From Massilia frigida (GTDB lineage: Bacteria; Pseudomonadota; Gammaproteobacteria; Burkholderiales; Burkholderiaceae_D): a stretch of 64,000 nucleotides of DNA. The position numbers were made by a program, and so were the translations under genes. The stretch covers positions 16,324 to 80,323 of the forward strand of contig NZ_WHJG01000034.1 of NCBI RefSeq assembly GCF_011682175.1, read 5' to 3'. Of this stretch, positions 1 through 7,205 are shown piece by piece. Numbering within the stretch: the first letter of the stretch is position 1; every line of letters begins with the position of its first letter. The notes below the pieces were generated by a model. That model saw nothing but the letters and a program-made list of their open reading frames with translations. It ran no database searches and was not told where the DNA came from.

Positions 1-162
1 TTGATGGCGGATAATCCCATCGAGCTGCTCGGACTGGTGGGCATCCATGACCATGTTCAGCCTTCGGCGGATCTGCCATATTGGTGGCGCAAGGAAGGCG
101 AGGATGTATGGGAACGATTGATGAGTGACGCGTTCCCCGGCCAGGATGCAGGTCCTGCATGA
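1..162 (+). CDS. C-terminal part of an unrecognised protein (5' end probably outside the window)
   Basis: The frame is already open at base 1 and ends at TGA, giving 53 residues. The visible part is acidic and rich in aromatics (it contains LPYWWRKEGEDVWERL) and has no signal peptide or membrane segment. I do not recognise the family. An ATG at base 4 means a complete small protein cannot be excluded, but a continuing upstream gene is more likely. No terminator is obvious in the 169 bases before the next gene. Confidence 0.45.
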   Translation: MMADNPIELLGLVGIHDHVQPSADLPYWWRKEGEDVWERLMSDAFPGQDAGPA

Positions 163-331
163 CATGCCCAAGCCACACGCGGCGCCACAGGGACTATCCG
201 CATGCTATTACCATCGGACGAGGCCGGAATGCCGATGAAACGGGTATTCGGCCTGAAATTCCAAGGTCGCGCTGGAAGTGGCGGTCTCGCTCAAGCCGGC
301 ATGACGCTGAACATATCGGAGACTGCGACGC

Positions 332-907
332 ATGTCGGAAATCGTTCCTGGACTTCCTGCGACGGCCAAAAAAATGCCGGTCTGGCTTGATGTTTTCTCG
401 TCCCTGGCCTTGTTCATGGCGCTATCCATCGGTTTGTTCGGCAGTGTCGCCATCCCCGCCTATGAAAAAACGTTCAGCGATTTTGGGGTAACGCTCCATC
501 CATGGACTGCATGGATTTTCCGCAAGCGCCATGGATTCTGGTTGCTGGCCGTGGCGGAACTCGTCTTCTGGTATGTCGCTGGCGCGGCGAGGCGTTCCGC
601 GATACTGTCTGCCGCCGCATGCTTGCTGACCATGTCGCTGTTTGTACTGCTGGTCTTTGTATTGAATCTTCCCGTTCTGTCCGCGCAGGTCTGGCCTGGA
701 AAAGCCATCATGGCCGGTATGCGGGCACGGCAGGAAGAGTGGTTTACTGCAGAAACAGATGCAAGGAAGCCGCTGAGCCGCCCCCCGCACACGCCTGAGC
801 TAGCGCAAATTCAGGGCATGGGCGCTCGCTACAATGCGCCATGCCCGCCCTTCACGACCTCGGATACCGTTCGCTGTTCGCCCACCCGGAACTGGTGCGC
901 GAACTGA
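332..907 (+). CDS. Small integral membrane protein of unknown function
   Basis: 191 residues starting at ATG. Three hydrophobic segments lie at about residues 19-42, 67-85 and 90-113, so this is an inner-membrane protein. I do not recognise the family. The last 25 or so residues are encoded in a stretch that overlaps, in another frame, the start of the next gene (67-base overlap). That tail is polar and rich in Pro, Cys and Thr and looks like read-out into foreign sequence. The original C-terminus may therefore have been lost when the downstream gene arrived. The membrane part is well supported by composition; the exact end is less certain. Confidence 0.5.
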   Translation: MSEIVPGLPATAKKMPVWLDVFSSLALFMALSIGLFGSVAIPAYEKTFSDFGVTLHPWTAWIFRKRHGFWLLAVAELVFWYVAGAARRSAILSAAACLLTMSLFVLLVFVLNLPVLSAQVWPGKAIMAGMRARQEEWFTAETDARKPLSRPPHTPELAQIQGMGARYNAPCPPFTTSDTVRCSPTRNWCAN

Positions 908-1827
908 TCACGGACTTTACTTCCATCAAGCTGCTCGACGAAATTCCGCTGTTGGCCTTCAAGCGGGTCAATCCGGCGTATGTGAGCGAGCACCTGTCGG
1001 CACGCCAGGACGATCTCGTCTGGCGCGTGCGGCTGGGCGACGAGTTTCTTTACGTGTACATCCTCCTGGAATGCCAGTCCCGCGTGGACCGCTGGATGGC
1101 GCTGCGCATGCAGACCTCCATCGGCTTGCTGTACCAGGACCTGGTCAAGGGCCACGCATTGTCCTCTGGCTTGCTGTTGCCGCCGGTGCTGCCGCTGGTG
1201 TTCTACAACGGCTCGCCGCATTGGAGCGCCAGCATGGACCTGGCCGGCCTCCTCATGCAAGCGCCCGCCGAGCTCGCTGCTCTTCAGCCAGCCCAGCGCT
1301 ACGTGCTGGTCGACCAGCAGCGCCTGGACGCCAGCGCGCTGGAAACGAACGAGACCTTGCTGGCGCTGCTGTTTCGGCTGGAACTTTCGAGCGCTCCCGA
1401 TGTCCTAAAGAAGGTTGCCCCTGCGTTGACGGCCTGGTTCCACCAAGCGCCCCAAGCCACCCTGCGGCGTTCGGTCGAGGTATGGGTGAACCACCTGCTC
1501 GCGAGCAGACCCGGCAAATCGGGGCCATTCACATGTAACAGTGTCAAGGAGGCCGCTGACATGGGACGTAAATTTGAAACCTGGGCCGAAGAATTCGAGG
1601 ATATCGGCTTTCAAAAGGGAAGCGCCGAAGGCAAGGCGGAAGGGCAGGTCATTGCACTACGCGGGGTGCTGGGCAGCCTGTTGCGCAGCCGCTTCGGCGA
1701 ATTGCCGGTGTCGGCAACGCGGCGCATCGATCAGGCCAACCAGGCTGAGCTTGAACAGTGGTTCGAGCGCAGCCTGAACGCGCCCAGCTTGCAGGCGGTG
1801 TTTGACGCTGGCGCGGCGTCCACCTAG
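841..1827 (+). CDS. Rpn family recombination-promoting nuclease (PD-(D/E)XK, transposase-like)
   Basis: 328 residues. The N-terminal two thirds match the Rpn/YhgA-like family (PF04754 type), DNA endonucleases of the PD-(D/E)XK fold that stimulate RecA-independent recombination. Visible catalytic-type residues are D57/D58 in RQDDLVWR and the ExQ pair in LLECQSRVD (E77, Q79). PVLPLVFYNG around residue 120 is also typical of the family. The C-terminal 60 residues (GQVIALRGVLGSLLRSRFGE onward) resemble the DUF4351 module often fused to Rpn proteins. The start is the first ATG after an in-frame stop at 796-798. Such genes are mobile-like and lineage specific; its overlap with the upstream membrane gene fits later acquisition. 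Confidence 0.85.
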   Translation: MPALHDLGYRSLFAHPELVRELITDFTSIKLLDEIPLLAFKRVNPAYVSEHLSARQDDLVWRVRLGDEFLYVYILLECQSRVDRWMALRMQTSIGLLYQDLVKGHALSSGLLLPPVLPLVFYNGSPHWSASMDLAGLLMQAPAELAALQPAQRYVLVDQQRLDASALETNETLLALLFRLELSSAPDVLKKVAPALTAWFHQAPQATLRRSVEVWVNHLLASRPGKSGPFTCNSVKEAADMGRKFETWAEEFEDIGFQKGSAEGKAEGQVIALRGVLGSLLRSRFGELPVSATRRIDQANQAELEQWFERSLNAPSLQAVFDAGAAST

Positions 1828-2132
1828 ACACATCGCTCATTGTTGCCGGCGTACCGTCCGGCTTCGTGCCGCTCGTCCGCCGTCGTCTGGCGCAGGATCC
1901 GCTCCGGTCTCTCCGTGACCGAGGCGCAGGCGCGAGTATCCCCTTGTTGCGGAGCGTGCATGCCGGCGTTCGTCAACAAGCTGCCTTTCATCCGCCTGTC
2001 AACTAAAAAACGCGACTGAGCCCGCTGCGCCACAGTCATTGCAAGGTCACATTTCATCGTTACATTTTTACATTTCTTCCTTCGTAAATCGTCCACGCGG
2101 TCGCCGCACCCGTGGACTCAACTGGAGTAATG
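1828..2132. other. Intergenic region without a recognisable gene
   Basis: About 300 bases separate the Rpn gene from the phospholipase-like gene. The left half is GC-rich and the right part, from about 2037, is AT-richer with a duplicated TTACATTT-like tract (2060-2080) that probably contains the promoter of the downstream cassette. I see no RNA gene or convincing hairpin. Confidence 0.4.
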
Positions 2133-3161
2133 ATGAAACCCGGACTGCTTGCCACCAGCCTCGCGCTGGCTCTGTTTGCCAGTGCACCCGCCAAAGCATG
2201 GCAACAAGAAACGCATCGCCGCATCGTGCTCGACGCGATCGCCTTCATGAAGAACAATCCATCGGCCACCAACTACGCCAGGCTGGCCGCCGGCGTCGCC
2301 AAGGCCGGCTACACGATGGACCAGTTCGCCCAGGCGGTGGGCCAGGGCGCCTACGACGTCGATGACTTCGCCGACACCTACCTGTGCGGCGCCACCACCG
2401 GCAGTTGCCAGATGGCGCCGGTCTGGGGCCTGGGTTCCTCGCTGGCCAACTACACCTCGTACTGGCACTTCCAGAACCACAGCGCCGGCCCCGACGTGCA
2501 TGGCAACGCCTTCGGCGGCTACAACTACGCCAAGCTGGGCAATCGCGGCGATATCGACAAGCTGGCCGCCGGCTGGCTGGTGGGCGACTATCTCGACGAC
2601 GGTGCTGGCGGCCTGAAAGGCTGGTTCGGCGACAGCAGCAAGTACAACAGCTTCGGCGTGACCGAGGCCAATTACCGCATGGGCGGCAGCGGCAGCTCCA
2701 CCAGCAAGCAGTACGCCGATTTCGAAACCATGCCGTTCCAGCCGATCGACAACCTCGGCCAATACTGGTGGCAGCAATTCCTGGCGCGCCCGACCGCACA
2801 GTCGCTCGGTTTCGTGCTGCACACGACCGACCTGGTCCAGCCGCACCACAGCTGGGGCACCTCGGGCAATGGCCATTCTGGCTGGGAACAGTGGGTCGGC
2901 GACTACTACGACCGCGAGCAACTGAACGATGCCGCGCTGGTGCGTAGCGCCCTGGCCAGCTTCACCCCGCTGGCACCCGGCGCCACCGATATCCGCGCGC
3001 TGCTGACCCAGGGCGGCAGCTATTCCTACGCCAACGGCGGCATCGTGCTGTCCTCGACCGACCATGCCGACCGCCGCACGGTGGCGCGCGCCATGGTGCC
3101 GCATGCGATCGCGATGGTCGTGCACGTGCTCAACCGCGCCGCCGAGCGCCTGGCGATTTGA
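2133..3161 (+). CDS. Secreted zinc-dependent phospholipase C / P1-nuclease-fold hydrolase
   Basis: 342 residues with a clear signal peptide ([20 protein letters not shown]). Predicted cleavage after AKA would leave Trp as the first mature residue, as in bacterial phospholipase C, where the N-terminal Trp amino group binds zinc. Other likely zinc ligands are the His of WQQETHRR, the Asp residues of YDVDDFAD, the His residues of YWHFQNH and LHTTDLVQPHH, and HSGWEQW. The order and spacing fit the all-helical PLC/S1-P1 nuclease fold. Substrate (phospholipid or nucleic acid) cannot be decided from sequence. The second of two adjacent ATGs was chosen because GGAG sits 5 bases before it. The stop overlaps the TTG start of a parvulin gene, so expression is coupled. 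Confidence 0.75.
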   Translation: MKPGLLATSLALALFASAPAKAWQQETHRRIVLDAIAFMKNNPSATNYARLAAGVAKAGYTMDQFAQAVGQGAYDVDDFADTYLCGATTGSCQMAPVWGLGSSLANYTSYWHFQNHSAGPDVHGNAFGGYNYAKLGNRGDIDKLAAGWLVGDYLDDGAGGLKGWFGDSSKYNSFGVTEANYRMGGSGSSTSKQYADFETMPFQPIDNLGQYWWQQFLARPTAQSLGFVLHTTDLVQPHHSWGTSGNGHSGWEQWVGDYYDREQLNDAALVRSALASFTPLAPGATDIRALLTQGGSYSYANGGIVLSSTDHADRRTVARAMVPHAIAMVVHVLNRAAERLAI

Positions 3162-4486
3162 ACCCGGCGCCTGCCCTGCGCGCGCTGGCCGGCGCCGTCT
3201 GGCTGGCCTGCGCCTGGCCAGCGGCGGTATCGGCCCAGGGCGCGCCCGCCGCCCGCATCGACGGCGCGCCGCTGCTCGCGTTCAGCGTCGAGACCAGCTG
3301 GCGCATGGCGCGCGCCGCCGACCCGGCCGCCCGGCGCGATGCCACGCTCGACGCGCTGATCGCCGACCGCCTGCTGGCCACGGCGGCGCGCAAGCGCTTC
3401 GGCGAGGCGGTCCTGTCGGCCGGCCAGCGGGTCGGCTTCGCGCGCGATGTGAGCATCGACGACCAGCTGGCGAGCACCCTGCGCACCCTGTACGGCAGCG
3501 AGATGGAGCAAGAGCTGCGCCAGCTGCCCGGCGCGGGCCTGGACAGCCTGCTGCACCCGCAAGCGGTGAGCGGCGCCGCCCTCGACGCGGTGTTCGGCAA
3601 GTCCGGCGCGTTGCGGCTCGATCTGGATCTCGATAGCGCGCAACTGGCGCAGGCGGACACGCTGGTGCTGTTGCGTTTCGCGCTGCCGCACGGTGGCGAC
3701 GGCAGCATCACCCTGGGCGACGTGTACCGGCGCCAGAACGTGCAGGGCAGGGTGGCCCTGTTCGCGCGCGAGCGCGGCTTCATGCTGCAACAAGCCAGGG
3801 TACAGGTGGCGGCGCGCTATGTGCTGGACTGGAGCCGGCGCCGCTTCGGGGCCGACGCCGTGGCCGACCTGCGCCGGGTGCTGGCCGACCAGGGCGATGC
3901 GCAAGCCATGCTGCGCCTGCATGGCTTGGGCGACGACCAGCATGGCGGCAGCCGCCTGCTCGACCAGCTTGCCAGCCAGGTCAGCCCGGCGCAAGTGCGC
4001 GACTGGTACCAGCGCCACCGGGAGGATTTCGTGCGCATCGAACGGGTGCGGGCGCGCCACATCCGCCTGCCCGACGAAGCGAGCGCGCGCGCAGTGGCGG
4101 CGGCGCTGGCCGGCGGCGCCGATTTCGCCACCCTGGCGCGGCGCCATTCGGTCGCACCTAGCGCGGCCAGCGGCGGCGCGCTGGGCTGGGTGCGCCACGA
4201 GGGCCGCCCGGGCTGGCTGGCGCAACTGGTGTTTGCCCAGGCCGAAGGCCAGGTCTCGGCCCCGGTGCGCACCCCGGCCGGGCCGGCCGCGCAGGCGCCA
4301 TGGGAAATCGTGCTGGTCGAGCAGCGCGTGCTGGGCTACCAGGAGGCCGGTTCCGAATCGGTGCGCTACGTGGCCAGCCGGGCGCTGGCGCGCGCGATGG
4401 CGGCGGAGCAATTGATGGCGCTGCGCGCGGACCTGCTGCGCAAGGCGCGCATCGAGATCGCCACAGTCGCCCAGGGGCCGGCGTGA
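3158..4486 (+). CDS. Periplasmic parvulin-type peptidyl-prolyl isomerase (PpiC/SurA-like)
   Basis: 442 residues starting at TTG, whose bases overlap the upstream TGA (TTGA). The signal peptide is Ala/Leu/Trp-rich (residues 1-26). A helical chaperone-like N-terminal region runs to about residue 285. A rotamase domain follows at about 290-395: RVRARHIRLPDEASARAVAA, ADFATLARRHSVAPSA, GGALGWV and the LVFAQAEGQVSAPVRT strand typical of PF00639. Parvulins catalyse proline isomerisation and assist export of periplasmic and outer membrane proteins. Its position directly behind a secreted enzyme with a coupled start suggests a dedicated foldase for that enzyme; this is inference from context. Confidence 0.8.
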   Translation: MNPAPALRALAGAVWLACAWPAAVSAQGAPAARIDGAPLLAFSVETSWRMARAADPAARRDATLDALIADRLLATAARKRFGEAVLSAGQRVGFARDVSIDDQLASTLRTLYGSEMEQELRQLPGAGLDSLLHPQAVSGAALDAVFGKSGALRLDLDLDSAQLAQADTLVLLRFALPHGGDGSITLGDVYRRQNVQGRVALFARERGFMLQQARVQVAARYVLDWSRRRFGADAVADLRRVLADQGDAQAMLRLHGLGDDQHGGSRLLDQLASQVSPAQVRDWYQRHREDFVRIERVRARHIRLPDEASARAVAAALAGGADFATLARRHSVAPSAASGGALGWVRHEGRPGWLAQLVFAQAEGQVSAPVRTPAGPAAQAPWEIVLVEQRVLGYQEAGSESVRYVASRALARAMAAEQLMALRADLLRKARIEIATVAQGPA

Positions 4487-5010
4487 AGGCCGGCGCACTG
4501 ATCGCCGCGCTGGCGCTGGCCGCTGCCGCAGCGTGGCTGGCGCGCCCGCAAGCCGGGGTAGCGGCCGCGCCGCGAGCGGCCACGCCCGCCGTGGCGCCCG
4601 GCGCGGCCCCGGCGCCGCCCGCCCGTGCGGTCGAGACGGCAGGCGCGGGATGGCTGGGCGAGCTGCCGCGCAGCGCGCCTGTCCCCGCCTGGGACAGCAT
4701 GGCCGATGCGCGCCGGCACGGCGACGCGCGCATGCCGCCGCTGGCCCCGTCAACCAGGGCTGGCAGCGGGCCGAGCGCCGCCCAGCTGGCCGATCCGCAG
4801 GCTTACCGGGCGTACGAAGCGCGCCAGGATGCCCGCGTGCTGGCCGCCTTCGCCAGCGCCGCCGCGCTTGAAGGGCCGCGCTTGCAGGCTGATGTCGAGC
4901 GGGCCCGCGCGGCTGGCATTCCGGCGGCGCAGATCGCCAGGGTGGAAGCCAAAATCAGGCGCCTGGAACAGTTGCGGCGCGAGATCGCCGGGCCGGCGGT
5001 GCAACGCTAG
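4483..5010 (+). CDS. Small membrane-anchored or secreted Ala/Pro-rich protein, third gene of the phospholipase cassette
   Basis: 175 residues starting at GTG, which overlaps the upstream TGA (GTGA). Residues 3-20 are hydrophobic (uncleaved anchor or signal), followed by an Ala/Pro-rich linker to about residue 48. The C-terminal 75 residues are strongly helical and charged (ARQDARVLAAF, QADVERARAAG, RVEAKIRRLEQLRREI). I do not recognise the family. The layout of an N-terminal anchor, a Pro/Ala linker and a helical periplasmic domain resembles steric chaperones of secreted lipases, but I see no Lif signature, so this stays a guess. An in-frame open region extends upstream to 4300, but the coupled GTG is the natural start. 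Confidence 0.6.
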   Translation: MKAGALIAALALAAAAAWLARPQAGVAAAPRAATPAVAPGAAPAPPARAVETAGAGWLGELPRSAPVPAWDSMADARRHGDARMPPLAPSTRAGSGPSAAQLADPQAYRAYEARQDARVLAAFASAAALEGPRLQADVERARAAGIPAAQIARVEAKIRRLEQLRREIAGPAVQR

Positions 5011-5085
5011 CTGTGCAGGTGTGCAGCTTGTGTCGGCGTCGAAAGATGCTAATCTGACCGTCCAGGTACTTGCCAGGAGGCCGCG

Positions 5086-5712
5086 ATGAGCACCACGTTC
5101 TTGAAGGGCATTGACGTTTCGCATTTCCAGGGCAGCATCGACTGGCAAACTGTCGCAAAGCAAGTCGATTTTGCCTACGCCAAAGCGAGCGAAGGCAACA
5201 GCGTCACCGATCCCTGTTTCAGTGCCAACTACGCGGCCATGCGCGCGGCCGGCGTCGCGCGCGGGGCCTATCATTTTCTGCATGCGGACGTGGACGGCGC
5301 CGAACAAGCCCGTCATTTCCTGGGCTTGCTGGGCACCCCGCAAGCGGGCGACCTGCCACCCATGCTCGATGTGGAAAAGGCGTGCGGCACGCAATGCGCG
5401 GCCATCGACAGTTGTGCGCTGGCCTGGCTGAAGCAGGTGCGCGACGCGTTGTCGTGCACTCCGCTGATCTATTCCTCGCGCGCCTTCTGGAACAGCAACC
5501 TGGCTGGCTGCGCGGCGCTCACCGATTTTCCGCTGTGGATCGCCGAATACACCAGCGCCGCGGCGCCGGTCCTGCCGCAGGGCGTGAGCAGCTATACGAT
5601 CTGGCAGCATTCGCAAACCGGCAAGCTCGACGGCATTGCCGGCGCGGTCGACCTCGACCTGTTCAATGGCAGCGCGCAGGCGCTGGCGCAACTGGCCAGG
5701 CCCGCGCGCTGA
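5086..5712 (+). CDS. Glycoside hydrolase family 25 lysozyme (N-acetylmuramidase)
   Basis: 208 residues, a single GH25 domain that hydrolyses the MurNAc-GlcNAc bond of peptidoglycan. Hallmarks are KGIDVSHFQGSIDW at the N-terminus (D10 of the active site), FAYAKASEG, GAYHFLH, PPMLDVEKACG with the probable catalytic Glu97, and IWQHSQTGKLDGIAGAVDLD near the end. Three Cys (C100, C104, C109) cluster just after the catalytic motif. AGGAGG lies just before the ATG. No signal peptide is visible, so export must use another route or the enzyme acts on lysis. It stands alone; no holin or phage structural genes are nearby. Confidence 0.9.
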   Translation: MSTTFLKGIDVSHFQGSIDWQTVAKQVDFAYAKASEGNSVTDPCFSANYAAMRAAGVARGAYHFLHADVDGAEQARHFLGLLGTPQAGDLPPMLDVEKACGTQCAAIDSCALAWLKQVRDALSCTPLIYSSRAFWNSNLAGCAALTDFPLWIAEYTSAAAPVLPQGVSSYTIWQHSQTGKLDGIAGAVDLDLFNGSAQALAQLARPAR

Positions 5713-5717
5713 GCGGC

Positions 5718-5789
5718 GCGCCAGGCGACGCGCCAGGCGACGCGCCAGGCGACGCGCCAGGCGACGCGCCAGGCGACGCGCCAGGCGAC
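5718..5789. repeat. Six perfect tandem copies of a 12-bp unit (GCGCCAGGCGAC)
   Basis: Six head-to-tail identical copies fill almost the whole gap between the convergent lysozyme and binding-protein genes. The array begins 5 bases after one stop codon and ends 4 bases before the other. There are no spacers, so it is not CRISPR. The unit is a multiple of three and carries no stop codon in several frames. Perfect identity points to recent slippage expansion and likely copy-number variation between strains. Confidence 0.95.
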
Positions 5790-5793
5790 GCTG

Positions 5794-6942
5794 TTACAGC
5801 GGCGCGCGCACGATCGCGCCTTTTTTCCAGATCGCCATCAGGGCGCTGCTCAGGTTGACGCCTTCGTGGTCGTCGTCCGAAAACGGCGTCTTGTAGGTCG
5901 CGATCGCGCCCGGCACCGGGGTGCTCAGCTTTTCCAGCGCGGCCTTGATCTTGGGGCCCTCGGTGCTGTTGGCCTGGCGGATGGCGGCGGCCAGCAGCAG
6001 GATCGAATCGTGCCCGCCGGCTGCGGCGGTCGGATTGGTCATGCGCGCGCGCTTGTATTCGGCGCGGTAGGCCGCTTCGAATTCGCGTCCCGACGCCGAG
6101 TTGGCGCCTTCCACGAACGTTTGCGGCGAAATCGCCCCTTCGGCATGCGCTCCGGCCACATTGATGAAGGAATCGGTGGCATTCGCCCACGAGCCGATGA
6201 TCGGCAGATTCAGTCCCAGCTTGGCGCCGGTCATGGCGATATGGCCCTGCTCGGTGCCGATGCCGTACACCAGCAGCACTTGCGCCCCGGCTTCCTTGGC
6301 CTTGGCCAACTGCGCCGACATGTCGGTGTCGCCGACCTTGAAGCTGGCCTCCGCAACGGCCTTGACGTCGTGGGTCAGCAACTGCTTGACCATGTCGTTG
6401 TGCCCGCCCATGCCGTACGGCGTGGTGTCGTGCAGCAGCGCGATTTTCTTGTAGCCCTTCTTGACCGCGTAGTCGACCATCATCTGCGCCTGCAGCGTAT
6501 CGGACGCCTGTACGCGGAAGGTGTAGTTGCCTTCAGGCGCGTTCTGGAAGGCCTTGGTCAGCTTGGTGCCGGCCGAGGCGGGTACGATATTGGGCAGCTT
6601 GGCCGCTTGCATCACCGGCTGGTAAGCCAGCACCACGCCCGTGTTCACGCCGCAGGAACAAGCCACCACGCCCTTGGCCAGCAGGGCTTTCATGTTTTGC
6701 GCCGCGTTTTCCGGCTTGCTTTCGTCGTTCAGCTCGACCAGTTCCAGATTGCGTCCCAGCACACCGCCACGGGCATTGATGTGCGCGACCGCCAGACGCT
6801 GGCCGTCCCGCACCGCCAGGCCGAGCGGAGACGATCCGCCCGTCAGCGGCAGCAGGGCGCCGATCTTGATGGTCTCGGCGGCAAACGTGGCGCTGCCGAG
6901 GCACAGCGTGACCGCTGCGAATGCGATATGGCTTGGTTTCAT
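5794..6942 (-). CDS. Periplasmic branched-chain amino acid-type ABC substrate-binding protein (LivK/type I PBP)
   Basis: 382 residues with a signal peptide (MKPSHIAFAAVTLCLGSATF, cleavage near AAE). The mature protein starts IKIGALLPLTGGSSPLG, the standard opening of LivK-like binding proteins (Peripla_BP_6), and continues with VELNDESKPENAAQN and YGMGGHNDM. It should deliver an amino acid, amide or aromatic acid to an ABC importer. No livHMGF permease or ATPase genes are adjacent, so it is an orphan or works with a remote transporter. The start at 6942 is preferred over an upstream in-frame ATG because of the signal peptide and an AGGA located about 6 bases ahead. Confidence 0.85.
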   Translation of the reverse strand: MKPSHIAFAAVTLCLGSATFAAETIKIGALLPLTGGSSPLGLAVRDGQRLAVAHINARGGVLGRNLELVELNDESKPENAAQNMKALLAKGVVACSCGVNTGVVLAYQPVMQAAKLPNIVPASAGTKLTKAFQNAPEGNYTFRVQASDTLQAQMMVDYAVKKGYKKIALLHDTTPYGMGGHNDMVKQLLTHDVKAVAEASFKVGDTDMSAQLAKAKEAGAQVLLVYGIGTEQGHIAMTGAKLGLNLPIIGSWANATDSFINVAGAHAEGAISPQTFVEGANSASGREFEAAYRAEYKRARMTNPTAAAGGHDSILLLAAAIRQANSTEGPKIKAALEKLSTPVPGAIATYKTPFSDDDHEGVNLSSALMAIWKKGAIVRAPL

Positions 6943-7050
6943 GCGTAGTCCTTTTCCTTCTGGTCGGGTGAGAGGCAAACTGCTGATGTTGAGCAAACTG
7001 ATAGCGTTTATGGCAAGGGCGCTTTAGTTTAAGGCAAATTTGCGGTACTG

Positions 7051-7066
7051 CAACAGTTAACTGTTG
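7051..7066. promoter_or_regulatory. Perfect 16-bp palindrome in a divergent promoter region (candidate operator)
   Basis: CAACAGTTAACTGTTG is a perfect inverted repeat midway between the divergent binding-protein and purine-permease genes. A dimeric regulator could bind here and act on either gene. No regulator gene is adjacent, so the factor is unknown. Confidence 0.4.
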
Positions 7067-7205
7067 TATTTGCGCCAGCCATATGCCGGAACGGATAGCG
7101 CTTATGCGCAAGTCATACGGTTCAGCCGCGAGCAGGTAGGATACGGTCGCAGAGGGCACCCCGGCTGTTTTCATTCACCACGCATATTCACCAGGAGAGA
7201 CCATC

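Noticed and set aside
3026..4753. 575-codon minus-strand frame across the foldase genes
   Set aside because: Arg/Ala-rich shadow; the plus-strand genes have signal peptides, a rotamase domain and coupled starts.
5086..5712. Prophage lysis gene
   Set aside because: No holin, spanin, structural or integrase genes lie nearby, and neighbouring genes are ordinary chromosomal genes.
5718..5789. Possible CRISPR array
   Set aside because: The units are 12 bp, directly adjacent and without spacers, so this is a simple tandem repeat.
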